The notes beneath the pieces were generated by a model. That model searched no databases. It saw nothing but the letters and a program-made list of their open reading frames with translations, and had not been told where the DNA came from. From Mycolicibacterium sp. P9-22 (lineage in GTDB: Bacteria > Actinomycetota > Actinomycetes > Mycobacteriales > Mycobacteriaceae), in contig NZ_NPKP01000013.1 in assembly GCF_008329585.1 (NCBI RefSeq), positions 124,001-188,000 of the forward strand: 64,000 bases of DNA. The letters are read 5' to 3'. The position numbers and the translations under genes were made by a program. Within the stretch, counting starts at the first letter, position 1. The number at the start of each line of letters is the position of its first letter. Below are positions 1-8,266 of this stretch, in pieces.

Positions 1-190
1 CGGCGCCCCACATACCGCGGACTCGCTGCTGGTCGAGAAATGGGAGCACCCCTACACGCGGGAGCAGGCCGCCTATCCGCTGGGCAAGGGGTTCCGTCCG
101 AAGGTGTGGCCGCCGGTCCGCCGGATCGACGCCGCCTACGGGGACCGCAATCTGGTCTGCTCGTGCCCGCCGGTGGAGGCCTTCGCCTGA
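1..190 (+). CDS. gcvP: Glycine dehydrogenase (decarboxylating), C-terminal fragment
   Basis: Only the last 62 codons lie in the window, reading from base 2 to the TGA at 188-190. The peptide contains GAPHTADSLL, YPLGKGFRPKVWPPV and a final GDRNLVCSCPPVEAF. These are the conserved C-terminal signatures of the P-protein of the glycine cleavage system, the pyridoxal-phosphate enzyme that decarboxylates glycine and passes the aminomethyl group to the lipoyl H-protein. The gene is truncated by the window edge, not broken. A hairpin follows the stop. In M. tuberculosis gcvB (Rv1832) sits at the same place relative to glcB, which supports the call. Confidence 0.93.
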   Translation, partial: GAPHTADSLLVEKWEHPYTREQAAYPLGKGFRPKVWPPVRRIDAAYGDRNLVCSCPPVEAFA

Positions 191-200
191 GAGCGCGAAA

Positions 201-250
201 GTTGGCTTGTGTGCTTTATTTCGGCGGCGAAATCTCGCACACAAGCCGAC
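201..250. terminator. Bidirectional hairpin terminator between gcvP and the HxlR gene
   Basis: Arms at 201-214 and 237-250 pair over 14 bases (GTTGGCTTGTGTGC with GCACACAAGCCGAC) with one G-U pair. A second stem, ATTTCG/CGAAAT (218-223 and 228-233), closes on a 4-base loop. It lies between the gcvP stop and the stop of the convergent regulator, so it can end transcription from both sides. There is no T-run, as is usual for mycobacterial terminators. Confidence 0.65.
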
Positions 251-260
251 AATCGGCGCG

Positions 261-683
261 TCAGCCCCGCGCGGCGTCGAACTGCTGGCGGGCCGCCGCG
301 ATATCGGCCTGGTGGCGTTCGGTCCACCGGACCAGCGACTGGACGGTGTCGTGCAGAGTGCGCCCGAGTTCGGTCAGCTCGTAGTCGACCCGGGGCGGGA
401 CGACGGGATGCACGGTGCGCCGCACCAGTCCGTCGCGTTCGAGCTGGCGCAGGGTGACGGTCAGCATCCGCTGGCTGACACCGTCGATCATGCGTTTGAG
501 CTCGGTGAAGCGCATGGAGCCGTCATCGAGCAGGGCGATGATCAGCAGCGACCACTTGTCCGCGATCCGGTCCAGGATCTGGCGGACCTCGCAGTCCTCG
601 CGCCGATCCCATTGAAAGGCCTCGGGGCAGCAGTCGGTTACCTCAGGGGTACTGGCTGACTTCAAAGTGCCTTCTTCCGCCAT
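261..683 (-). CDS. HxlR-family winged-helix transcriptional regulator
   Basis: A 140-residue protein with the HxlR layout: a Cys-containing N-terminal segment (DCCPEAF, then EDCEVRQ), then IADKWSLLIIALL, MRFTELKRMIDGVSQRMLT and LERDGLVRR, which form the winged helix, and DYELTELGRTL in the wing. I chose the ATG at 681-683 because longer versions run into the divergent transporter gene and have no family match before MAEEGTL. It is divergent from an MFS exporter with 58 bases between the starts, the classic arrangement of a local repressor and its target. HxlR proteins often sense thiol-reactive or quinone-like compounds. The inducer here is unknown. Confidence 0.88.
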   Translation of the reverse strand: MAEEGTLKSASTPEVTDCCPEAFQWDRREDCEVRQILDRIADKWSLLIIALLDDGSMRFTELKRMIDGVSQRMLTVTLRQLERDGLVRRTVHPVVPPRVDYELTELGRTLHDTVQSLVRWTERHQADIAAARQQFDAARG

Positions 684-723
684 ACCGCCATGGTGCCTGA
701 TGATGTGGTCAGTTACCAATAGG

Positions 724-734
724 AACCTAAGGTT
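724..734. promoter_or_regulatory. Palindrome in the hxlR-MFS divergent promoter
   Basis: AACCTaAGGTT is an 11-base inverted repeat just upstream of the MFS ATG at 742 and inside the 58-base gap between the two starts. It is a candidate operator for the HxlR protein. This rests on position and symmetry only. Confidence 0.35.
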
Positions 735-741
735 GGGGTAG

Positions 742-2184
742 ATGGACACAGTTGCGGCACGTCCCACACACACGCCTTCGCGGGCACGCTCGGCATTGCT
801 GCTGGTCGCGCTCTGCGGGGCCGCTTTCTTGGAGGGCATCGACATCGCGATGTTCAATATCGCGCTGCCGGTGATCCGTGAGGCATTGGCGCTGCCCACC
901 GTCCAACTCCAGTGGATCGTCAGCGGATACGTGATCGGCTACGGCGGATTCATGCTGCTCGGCGGCCGCACCGCCGATGTCTACGGGCGGCGCCGGGTGT
1001 TCCTGATCGCGCTGGTCGTCTTCATCGGTGTGTCGGCGCTGGGCGGTATCGCGCCCAGCGGGGCGATGATCATCGCAGTCCGCGTCATCACCGGGATCGC
1101 CGCGGCGTTCCTGATGCCGGCCGGGCTCGCGATCATCACCACCAACTTTCCAGAAGGCCCGCAACGGGATCGCGCCGTGCTCATCTACGCGGGCATCGGT
1201 GCCGCCGGGTTCTCGCTCGGACTGGTCGCCGGCGGTGTACTGACCACCTTCGGCTGGCGCTGGGTCTTCTTCGCCCCCGTGGTGCTCGCGCTGGCCGTGC
1301 TGGCGCTGGCCTTTCCGTTGATTCCGCGCGACACGGCCAAGCGCCCCGATTCCCCGTCGCTTCGCTCGCCCCGGGCGAACAGGTCGCTGGACCTGCCCGG
1401 CGCCATCCTGATCACCGGTGCGGTGGTCCTGACCGTCACCGCCATCGAGAATGCCGCGCACGCTTCAGCTTTCGCCTCGGCGGCGACCGGTGCCGTCGCG
1501 GTCATCCTGTTCGCGGCCTTCGCGGTCCGGCAGCGCACCGCCGCCGACCCGCTCGTGCCGCCGGGCCTGCTGCGCGACGGCAGTCTGGTCAACGCCTATA
1601 TCGGGGCAGGCTGCCTGGCGGGCGGATTCATGGGGTTCCAGTTCATCGTGGTGCTCTACCTCCAGGAACTGCGCGGCTGGTCGGCAATGACCACGGCGCT
1701 GGCGCTGCTGGTGGTGGCGATCGACGCCATCCTGGCACCGACACTGACGCCGATTCTGGTCCGTCGGTTCGGGTTGTGGCGCGTGATCGCGGCCGGGATG
1801 GCGTTCTCGGCACTGTCCTTCGCGCTGTTCACCGGTGTCGAGGAGGACTGGGTGTATCTGAGCATGCTGCCCAGCTTTCTGGCGCTGGGGTTCGCGTTCA
1901 CCCTGGCATACGGGCCGCTGACCATCGCCGCCACCGACGGCGTCGAGGAATCATCACAGGGTCTGACCGGTGGGTTGCTCTATACGACGTTCCAGTTCGG
2001 CGCCGCGATCGGGCTCGCCGTCACCGCCGCCGTCCAGGTCGCGGTCTTGGCCTCCGGCGCCGGTCTGCTCGACTCATACCGCGCAGCGTTGCTGGTGCCG
2101 TTGAGCGTCGGGCTCATCGGCATCGCGGTCACGCTGCCGCGCGCTTGGCGCGCTCCGCGGGTGTGCGCCGCCGCCTGCGCGTAG
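742..2184 (+). CDS. MFS transporter, DHA2/EmrB-QacA-like drug exporter
   Basis: A 480-residue, strongly hydrophobic protein with repeated membrane segments. The first begins near residue 18 (LLLVALCGAAFLEGIDIAMF). The loop GGRTADVYGRRR (residues 74-85) is the MFS signature between helices 2 and 3. The pattern with TFGWRWVFF and a long set of helices fits the proton-driven DHA2 exporters, though 480 residues is at the short end for a 14-helix member. The substrate cannot be read from sequence. The divergent HxlR regulator suggests induction by a toxic small molecule. The ATG at 742 has a weak G-rich ribosome site. Confidence 0.88.
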   Translation: MDTVAARPTHTPSRARSALLLVALCGAAFLEGIDIAMFNIALPVIREALALPTVQLQWIVSGYVIGYGGFMLLGGRTADVYGRRRVFLIALVVFIGVSALGGIAPSGAMIIAVRVITGIAAAFLMPAGLAIITTNFPEGPQRDRAVLIYAGIGAAGFSLGLVAGGVLTTFGWRWVFFAPVVLALAVLALAFPLIPRDTAKRPDSPSLRSPRANRSLDLPGAILITGAVVLTVTAIENAAHASAFASAATGAVAVILFAAFAVRQRTAADPLVPPGLLRDGSLVNAYIGAGCLAGGFMGFQFIVVLYLQELRGWSAMTTALALLVVAIDAILAPTLTPILVRRFGLWRVIAAGMAFSALSFALFTGVEEDWVYLSMLPSFLALGFAFTLAYGPLTIAATDGVEESSQGLTGGLLYTTFQFGAAIGLAVTAAVQVAVLASGAGLLDSYRAALLVPLSVGLIGIAVTLPRAWRAPRVCAAACA

Positions 2185-2194
2185 CTTGGGCGGC

Positions 2195-3043
2195 ATGCAA
2201 CCGCTGTGGCTCGACGTCTTCCGTCGGCCGGCGGTGGTTCCGGTCCGGCGCTTCGACCGGACCCTGTGGACATCGCGTCGGGTCGCCGCCGCCGACGCGC
2301 AGGCCGACCGGATCAGCGTGGCCACCTACAACATCTGGTGCGACGGCACGCACGCCGAGCAGCGGTACCGCACCATCGCCCGGCTGCTGTCCGAGCACAC
2401 CCCGGACATCATGATGTTCCAGGAGGTCACCGAGACAGCCCGCAGGGTCCTGCTGGAGCAGTCGTGGATCCGGGAGCGGTATTACAGCGCGGCGGTGACC
2501 GGCGGGTACGCCGGCAACTACGGGATGGTGTTGCTGTCCCGGCCACCGGTCACCGAGGTCACCTACACGGGGCTACCGACGCAGCGGTCCCGTGGCTATC
2601 TGACGGCGCGCTACCGGATCGGTGGCCACACGTTGACCGTGGTCGGTATCCACCTCGAAAGCGGCAAGACGGCAGTCCAATTGCGGGATCGGCAGCTACG
2701 CGAGATCGTCGGGTCCGTACGCGACGACCGGGACGCGGTGATCCTGGGCGACTTCAACCTCCGCGATGCCGAGAACGGGATCCTGCCCGCGGGTTACTGC
2801 GACGTGTGGCCGGCGTTGCGCCCCGGGGAACCGGGTTTCACCGAGGACACCACGATCAACCACATGCGCTACGACATGGAGGACAGACACCGGCACGTCC
2901 GGTTCGACCGGGTGCTCGTCAAGGGTGACACCTGGATCCCGGAATCGATCGAACTCGTGGGCCGCGAGCCGATTTCGGCCGCACTGCCGCGGGTGTTCCC
3001 GTCAGACCACTTCGGGCTGCGCTGCGTGCTGCGCCGCCGCTGA
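2195..3043 (+). CDS. Endonuclease/exonuclease/phosphatase-fold protein
   Basis: About 282 residues with the EEP catalytic motifs in order: TYNIWCDGTH (metal-site Asn), DIMMFQEV (catalytic Glu), GDFNLRD (Asp and Asn) and PSDHFGL (final Asp-His). The family includes Mg-dependent nucleases, inositol-phosphate phosphatases and sphingomyelinases. There is no signal peptide, so it is probably cytoplasmic. The specific substrate is not visible. It starts 10 bases after the MFS stop and could be co-transcribed with it. A TTG at 2186 would add three residues; the ATG at 2195 is preferred. Neither start has a clear ribosome site. Confidence 0.8.
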   Translation: MQPLWLDVFRRPAVVPVRRFDRTLWTSRRVAAADAQADRISVATYNIWCDGTHAEQRYRTIARLLSEHTPDIMMFQEVTETARRVLLEQSWIRERYYSAAVTGGYAGNYGMVLLSRPPVTEVTYTGLPTQRSRGYLTARYRIGGHTLTVVGIHLESGKTAVQLRDRQLREIVGSVRDDRDAVILGDFNLRDAENGILPAGYCDVWPALRPGEPGFTEDTTINHMRYDMEDRHRHVRFDRVLVKGDTWIPESIELVGREPISAALPRVFPSDHFGLRCVLRRR

Positions 3044-3051
3044 ACCGTCGC

Positions 3052-5115
3052 TCAGCCCAGGAATTCGGCGACCGCATCGGCCAGGCCGGGATCGGTGGAA
3101 CTGGGCACATTGCGGTACTCGCCGCCACTGGCCCGAGCCACCTGTTCCCATGTCGCGCGGTCCGGGTCGTCGCCGAGGTTGATGACGTTCACCGCGACCG
3201 GCCGATCCGTGTCCACCGCACCCTGGACGTAGGAGATCAATCCCGGTCCGTCCAGGCTGCGGTCGGTGTGCGGGCCCGACGTGATGACCAGCACCGAATT
3301 CGGTTCACCGGCGCGGAAGTTCGCCAGTGCCTCGGCGTAGACCAGTCGCAGCGTGGTGAACGACACCGCGCCGCCACCGGAGCTCGCCTGGGATCGCAGA
3401 TTCTGCGACAGCGCCGCCGAACGAGGTCCGCCGCCGACGTCGTCGGCGAGCGGCCCGGTGGTCGTCACCGACCGGCCCGCCACACCGTCGAAGGTCCACA
3501 ACCCCACCGAGGAGGTCGGTGACAGCACCTGGAGCCGGTCATCGAGTGCGGTGGCCACATTCGTCAGCCGGCTGCGGCCGCCCTCGTCCACGGGCATCGA
3601 CTGATCGAGCATCACGGTCACGGTGCCGCTCTGGGCGGGGGCGGTCATCCGGGTGGCCAGGGTGGAACGGGACTCGGCGTCACCGAAGGACAACGGCTCT
3701 GCGAGCGCCGGGAAATCGGTGACCGGACTGGCCGGCGGTGACACCCCGTCGACCCGGAAACCGGCCTTGGCGAGCTCGGCGAGTTGCTCGGGTTTGCGCA
3801 TGAAGCGATCGAACTCGCTTGCCGCGGTGAGCTGTTCCTTGGACAACCAGTCACCGCTGAGCAGGACCGCGGGGAAGTCGGCGACGGCGGCCGGGCCCGA
3901 GGGCACCCAGGAAGCGAGCTTGCCGGCGGCATCGGCCAGGTTCGCCCCCCGCTCGAACAGTTTCTGTTCCGTGGTGACGACGGCGTGCACCGGTGCGGTC
4001 GCCGGGTCGGCGGCGTTGACGAGGGCGTCCAGCGCGGTCGAGGCCGCGGCGTCGGCCAACTCCGGCTGCCCGGCGAGCAGGCGTTGCGCGGCGCCCGCGC
4101 CGGCGCTGCCCGGCGCACCCGCAGGTGCGGACGCGGCCGCCACCGCTTCGGAGGCCAGGTAGGTGGCGTCGCTGTTGCCGCTGAGCGGCAGGGACAGTTT
4201 CAGGCCGCCCCAGCCCGGCAGGTTGAGCCCGTCCAGCCCGGCCGGATTGCTCTGCAGTCCCGGCAGGCTCGACCAGTTCTGCTGGGCCAGCGCGTCTTTG
4301 AGTTCGGGCCGGACGGCAAGCACGACGGGGGAGCTGACCAGGGGCCGGCTGTCGATGACGGTCTTGCCGCCGCTGGCCGTTTCCAGCCGTGCCTCCGAGA
4401 TCGAGCTCGCCGGAATCCACAGCGCGGGGCGGTCGCCGAGTTCACCCGGCCAGGCCTCGGCGAACCCGTTGATCACCGCGGTGGAATCCGCGGCCTTCAC
4501 CGCCACCTGCACGCAGCGGTCACCCACCGGGTCGGCGGTCGCGCTGTACTGCTCGGCGAAGGTACCCACCTGGTCGGCGATGGCAGGGTCGGCGATGACC
4601 GCGACGGTCACCTCGCCCTCGACACAGCGATCCGCGGAGGCCTGGCTGCGGTTGGACAGCGCGTCACCGAAGAAGCGCCACAGGATGACCGCGCCCACCA
4701 CCACGACGACGGTGATCAGAGCGCCGATGACCAGCGGGCTGACCTTGCGCCGTCCCGGCGTCACCGCACGGTGACTGCCGGTCCACTCACCGCTCTCGAA
4801 GGCGCGCTGGCGGCCGGTGACCGAGAACGCCTGGGTGGGCTGGTCCTCGTCGGCCACGGCAGGGAAACCTCGAGGCGCCGGGTCGGGCTCGTCGTACCCG
4901 CTGTCGGTCTCGTATTGGTAGTCGTCGGGACCGTACTCGTCGGAGCCGTAGTCGTCCGGACCGTAGCCGTCCGACCGACTTTCCTCCGCGCGGTAACCGT
5001 AGTCACCGCGGCCCGCATCGCTGTCCCCGGCGGGTGCCGACCCGTAACCGGCGTCCGGCCCGTTGCCGGTCCGGTCATCGGACTCGTCGGGGTCAGGAAT
5101 GCTGTGCCTGCCCAT
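3052..5115 (-). CDS. Membrane-anchored von Willebrand A / substrate-binding-like protein (Rv1836c type)
   Basis: A 687-residue protein in three parts. Residues 1-120 are acidic and rich in Asp, Tyr and Gly, with repeats such as YGPDDYGSDEYGPDDY. One membrane helix follows (about 126-147, SPLVIGALITVVVVVGAVIL). The rest is an extracellular region with a solute-binding-like part and a C-terminal VWA domain from about residue 496. The VWA metal site reads DQSMP at Asp504, where the usual DxSxS has lost its last Ser, so metal binding may be altered. No transporter genes lie next to it. It precedes glcB as in M. tuberculosis (Rv1836c, Rv1837c). A role in envelope adhesion or complex assembly is inference. 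Confidence 0.85.
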   Translation of the reverse strand: MGRHSIPDPDESDDRTGNGPDAGYGSAPAGDSDAGRGDYGYRAEESRSDGYGPDDYGSDEYGPDDYQYETDSGYDEPDPAPRGFPAVADEDQPTQAFSVTGRQRAFESGEWTGSHRAVTPGRRKVSPLVIGALITVVVVVGAVILWRFFGDALSNRSQASADRCVEGEVTVAVIADPAIADQVGTFAEQYSATADPVGDRCVQVAVKAADSTAVINGFAEAWPGELGDRPALWIPASSISEARLETASGGKTVIDSRPLVSSPVVLAVRPELKDALAQQNWSSLPGLQSNPAGLDGLNLPGWGGLKLSLPLSGNSDATYLASEAVAAASAPAGAPGSAGAGAAQRLLAGQPELADAAASTALDALVNAADPATAPVHAVVTTEQKLFERGANLADAAGKLASWVPSGPAAVADFPAVLLSGDWLSKEQLTAASEFDRFMRKPEQLAELAKAGFRVDGVSPPASPVTDFPALAEPLSFGDAESRSTLATRMTAPAQSGTVTVMLDQSMPVDEGGRSRLTNVATALDDRLQVLSPTSSVGLWTFDGVAGRSVTTTGPLADDVGGGPRSAALSQNLRSQASSGGGAVSFTTLRLVYAEALANFRAGEPNSVLVITSGPHTDRSLDGPGLISYVQGAVDTDRPVAVNVINLGDDPDRATWEQVARASGGEYRNVPSSTDPGLADAVAEFLG

Positions 5116-5161
5116 CCCTACCCTCTTAACTCGTCGTGTCGAATGCCCCGCCGAAGTCTAG

Positions 5162-7345
5162 TCACTGGCTCGCGGCACGCGCCTTGAACTCGCGGCGGCG
5201 GCGGTGCAGGATCGGCTCGGTGTAGCCGCTGGGCTGCCGGGCACCGGACAGGATCAGTTCCTGAGCGGCCTCGAAGGCGATGCTGGCCTCGGGGTCGGTG
5301 GCCATCGGCAGGTAGTCGGGATCGCCGGCGTTCTGCTGATCGACGACCGCGGCCATCCTGCGCAGGCTGGCCTTGATGTCCCCTTCGGTGATGACCCCGT
5401 GGTGCAGCCAGTTGGCCAGCAACTGACTCGAGATGCGCAGGGTGGCACGGTCTTCCATCAGCGCGACATTGTGGATGTCGGGCACCTTGGAACAACCGAC
5501 ACCGGCGTCGACCCAGCGCACCACATAACCCAGGATGGACTGGCAGTTGTTGTCGACCTCTTCGTGGATCTCATCGGTCGACCAGGCCAGCTCACCGGCC
5601 AGCGGGATGGTCAGCAACTCGTCGATGGTGGCACGCTTCTTGCCCGCGAGTTCCTTCTGCACCGCGGCCACGTCGACCTGGTGGTAGTGCATGGCGTGCA
5701 AGGTGGCCGCCGTCGGGGAGGGCACCCACGCCGTGGTGGCGCCGGCCTTGGGCTGACCGATCTTCTGTTCGACCATATCGGCCATCAGGTCGGTCATGGC
5801 CCACATGCCCTTACCGATCTGGGCGCGTCCGGACAGTCCGGTGGCCAGGCCGACATCGACGTTGTTGTCCTCGTAGGCCTTGATCCACGGCTGGCTCTTC
5901 ATAGCGCCCTTGCGGATCATCGGGCCGGCCTCCATCGAGGTGTGGATCTCGTCGCCGGTGCGGTCCAGGAAGCCGGTGTTGATGAACACCACCCGGTCGG
6001 CGGCGGCTTTGATGCAGGCCTTCAGGTTCAGCGTGGTCCGGCGTTCCTCATCCATGATGCCGACCTTGAGGGTGCCCTGGGGCAGGCCGAGGACATCCTC
6101 GACGCGGCTGAACAGCTCGCAGGTGAACGCGACCTCGTCGGGACCGTGCATCTTGGGCTTCACGATGTACACCGAGCCGGTGCGGCTGTTGGCGTACGGC
6201 CCGTTCTCATCGGACTCCTTGAGTCCGTGGGTGGCGATCAGGCCGGTGAACAGCGCGTCCTGGATGCCTTCGGGAATCTCTGGGCCGTCCGCGCCGTCGG
6301 CGTTGAAAACGATCGCGTCGTTGGTCATCAGGTGTCCCACATTGCGGACGAACAGCAGACTGCGCCCGGGCAGGGTCAATTCACCTTCGCCGTCCGGTGT
6401 GGTGAACAACCGGTCGGGGTTGAGCACCCGGGTGAAGGACTTGCCGCCCTTGCTGACCTCCTCGGCGAGGTCGCCGCGGTTCAGGCCCAGCCAGTTGCGG
6501 TAGCCGACGACCTTGTCCTCGGCGTCGACCGCGGCCACGGAGTCCTCGAAGTCCATGATCGTGGTGATCGCGGACTCCAGCACGACATCCTTGATGCCGG
6601 CCTTGTCGGTCGAGCCGACCGGGGAGTCCGGGTCGATCAGGATCTCGATGTGCAGGCCGTTGTGCTCCAGCAGGACCGACCATGACGGCGAGCCGAGTTC
6701 ACCGGTGTAGCCGACGAAGGCGCTCGGGTCGGCGAGAGCGGGCGACAGCACGCCGTCGGTGATCGTCACCTCGGTGATCTCGGCCCAGGAGCCGTCGGCA
6801 AGTGGGACGGCTTCGTCGAGGAAGTTGCGGGCGTACGCGATGACCTTGTCGCCGCGCACCCGGTTGTAGGACGAGCCCTTCTCGGCGCCGCCCTCCTCGG
6901 AGATCACGTCGGTGCCGTACAGCGCGTCGTACAGCGAGCCCCAGCGGGCGTTGGCGGCGTTCAGCGCGAAGCGGGCGTTGAGGATCGGCACCACCAGCTG
7001 CGGGCCAGCGGTGCTGGTGATCTCGGCGTCGACGCCGGAGGTGGTGACATTGAAGTCGGCGGGTTCGGGCGCCAGGTAGCCGATATCGGTGAGGAATTGC
7101 TTGTACTCGGCGGCATCGAAGCCGCCGATGACCCGGGCGCGGTGCCACTTGTCGATCTGGGCCTGCAGGTCATCGCGGCGAGCCAGCAGATCCTGGTTCT
7201 GCGGGGTGAGGTCGGTGACGACCTTGTCCACACCCGCCCAGAAGGTATCGGGGTCCAGGCCGGTGCCGGGCAACGCTTCGGCCGTGATGAAGTCGTGCAG
7301 AACCTTGGCAACCCGCAGGTTTCCCACCGTCACGCGCTCGGTCAT
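5162..7345 (-). CDS. glcB: Malate synthase G
   Basis: A 727-residue protein of the single-chain G isoform, a little shorter than the roughly 740 residues of M. tuberculosis GlcB. It condenses glyoxylate with acetyl-CoA to malate, the second step of the glyoxylate shunt. Visible family motifs are FEDSVAAVDAEDKV, FVRNVGHLMTND, KVGIMDEERRTTLNLKA (acidic Mg ligands), NTGFLDRTGDE and KVPDIHNVALMEDRATLRI. The ATG at 7345 follows a good ribosome site (GGGAGG). It is monocistronic or paired with the VWA gene 46 bases downstream. Confidence 0.97.
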   Translation of the reverse strand: MTERVTVGNLRVAKVLHDFITAEALPGTGLDPDTFWAGVDKVVTDLTPQNQDLLARRDDLQAQIDKWHRARVIGGFDAAEYKQFLTDIGYLAPEPADFNVTTSGVDAEITSTAGPQLVVPILNARFALNAANARWGSLYDALYGTDVISEEGGAEKGSSYNRVRGDKVIAYARNFLDEAVPLADGSWAEITEVTITDGVLSPALADPSAFVGYTGELGSPSWSVLLEHNGLHIEILIDPDSPVGSTDKAGIKDVVLESAITTIMDFEDSVAAVDAEDKVVGYRNWLGLNRGDLAEEVSKGGKSFTRVLNPDRLFTTPDGEGELTLPGRSLLFVRNVGHLMTNDAIVFNADGADGPEIPEGIQDALFTGLIATHGLKESDENGPYANSRTGSVYIVKPKMHGPDEVAFTCELFSRVEDVLGLPQGTLKVGIMDEERRTTLNLKACIKAAADRVVFINTGFLDRTGDEIHTSMEAGPMIRKGAMKSQPWIKAYEDNNVDVGLATGLSGRAQIGKGMWAMTDLMADMVEQKIGQPKAGATTAWVPSPTAATLHAMHYHQVDVAAVQKELAGKKRATIDELLTIPLAGELAWSTDEIHEEVDNNCQSILGYVVRWVDAGVGCSKVPDIHNVALMEDRATLRISSQLLANWLHHGVITEGDIKASLRRMAAVVDQQNAGDPDYLPMATDPEASIAFEAAQELILSGARQPSGYTEPILHRRRREFKARAASQ

Positions 7346-7372
7346 GTTTCCTCCCTTAGCAGTCGGACTAGT

Positions 7373-8266
7373 TTACCCGCCGGTAACTACCGGTGATCCC
7401 GCGGAGGACCGCGCAAGCAGCAGGTCACACCGGCGAGCCAATTCCGCGCGCAGCGGCGCGGCTCGTTCGGCGATGCCCTGCTGCGCCTTGACGTACTCGG
7501 CGCGGCCGGCTGCGTTCTCGATGGTAATCGGCTCGAAACCATAGTCGGTCAGGTCGTATGGGCTGGCACACATGTCGATCGCGCGGGCGTCGGCGGCCAG
7601 TTCCAGGCAATCCATCACCAGCTCTGTGGGCACCAGCGGACCCAATTTGTAGGCCCACTTGTAGCAATCCATCGCCGCGTGTATACAGCCCGGCTGCTCG
7701 CTGATCAGTTGGGTGTCGCGCCGCAACTGCTCGCCGTTGAGTTCGGCGGCGGCCGGGGTGAAGAACCGGAAGGCGTCGAAATGGCTGCATCGCAACGGCA
7801 TCGAATCGACGACGGCGTCGGTGCCGGATGCCCCGAGTCGCAGCGGCACCTGGCCGTGGCGTACCTCCGGCGCGCGGTAGACCATCGCCCATTCGTGCAG
7901 CCCGAAACAGTTGAACCGGGCGGGCCGCGCCGCGGTGCGGGACAGCAGATCGGCGACGAACGTCACGGTCTCGCGCCGGGCTGCCAGCAGCTCATCGGTG
8001 ACCGTGACGACGTCGCCCATGCGGCGGTAGCCGGCGCGGGTGACGAAACGGCCGGCCGCCGGTCCTGCCAAACCGACGCCGAAGCCGGGATGCCAGCGGC
8101 GCAGTTGACGGGGCCGCAGGCTGTAATAGGTGAACAGGAAATCCCACACCGGATGAGGTTCGCCACGCTGCGCGCGGTCCTGGTGTGGCGCGACGAAGCG
8201 CTGCACCCGCTGCTGGTGCGCCGACTCCCGAGCCAACCAGTCAGATTCGGTGAGGACCGTCACCAT
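7373..8266 (-). CDS. Conserved actinobacterial protein of unknown function (relatives labelled 3-methyladenine DNA glycosylase)
   Basis: A 297-residue soluble protein with motifs HPVWDFLFTYYSLRPRQLRRWHPGFG, GLHEWAMVYR, PLRCSHFDAFRFF and AMDCYKWAYKLGPLV. I recall mycobacterial relatives carrying the name 3-methyladenine DNA glycosylase, but I see no helix-hairpin-helix or known glycosylase active site, so I do not accept that function. Its many His, Cys and Trp residues suggest a cofactor or metal site. Its ATG shares one base with the stop of the upstream CNNM/CBS gene (TGATG), so it is translationally coupled to a membrane-protein operon. Confidence 0.75.
   Translation of the reverse strand: MVTVLTESDWLARESAHQQRVQRFVAPHQDRAQRGEPHPVWDFLFTYYSLRPRQLRRWHPGFGVGLAGPAAGRFVTRAGYRRMGDVVTVTDELLAARRETVTFVADLLSRTAARPARFNCFGLHEWAMVYRAPEVRHGQVPLRLGASGTDAVVDSMPLRCSHFDAFRFFTPAAAELNGEQLRRDTQLISEQPGCIHAAMDCYKWAYKLGPLVPTELVMDCLELAADARAIDMCASPYDLTDYGFEPITIENAAGRAEYVKAQQGIAERAAPLRAELARRCDLLLARSSAGSPVVTGG

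Noticed and set aside
1185..1592. Long open frames opposite and out of phase with the MFS gene and most other genes
   Set aside because: They are Arg-, Ala- and Pro-rich translations of GC-biased codons of real genes, with no domain or ribosome site.
7373..8266. Function as 3-methyladenine DNA glycosylase
   Set aside because: Only a remembered annotation label supports it; no glycosylase fold motif or catalytic residue pattern is visible.
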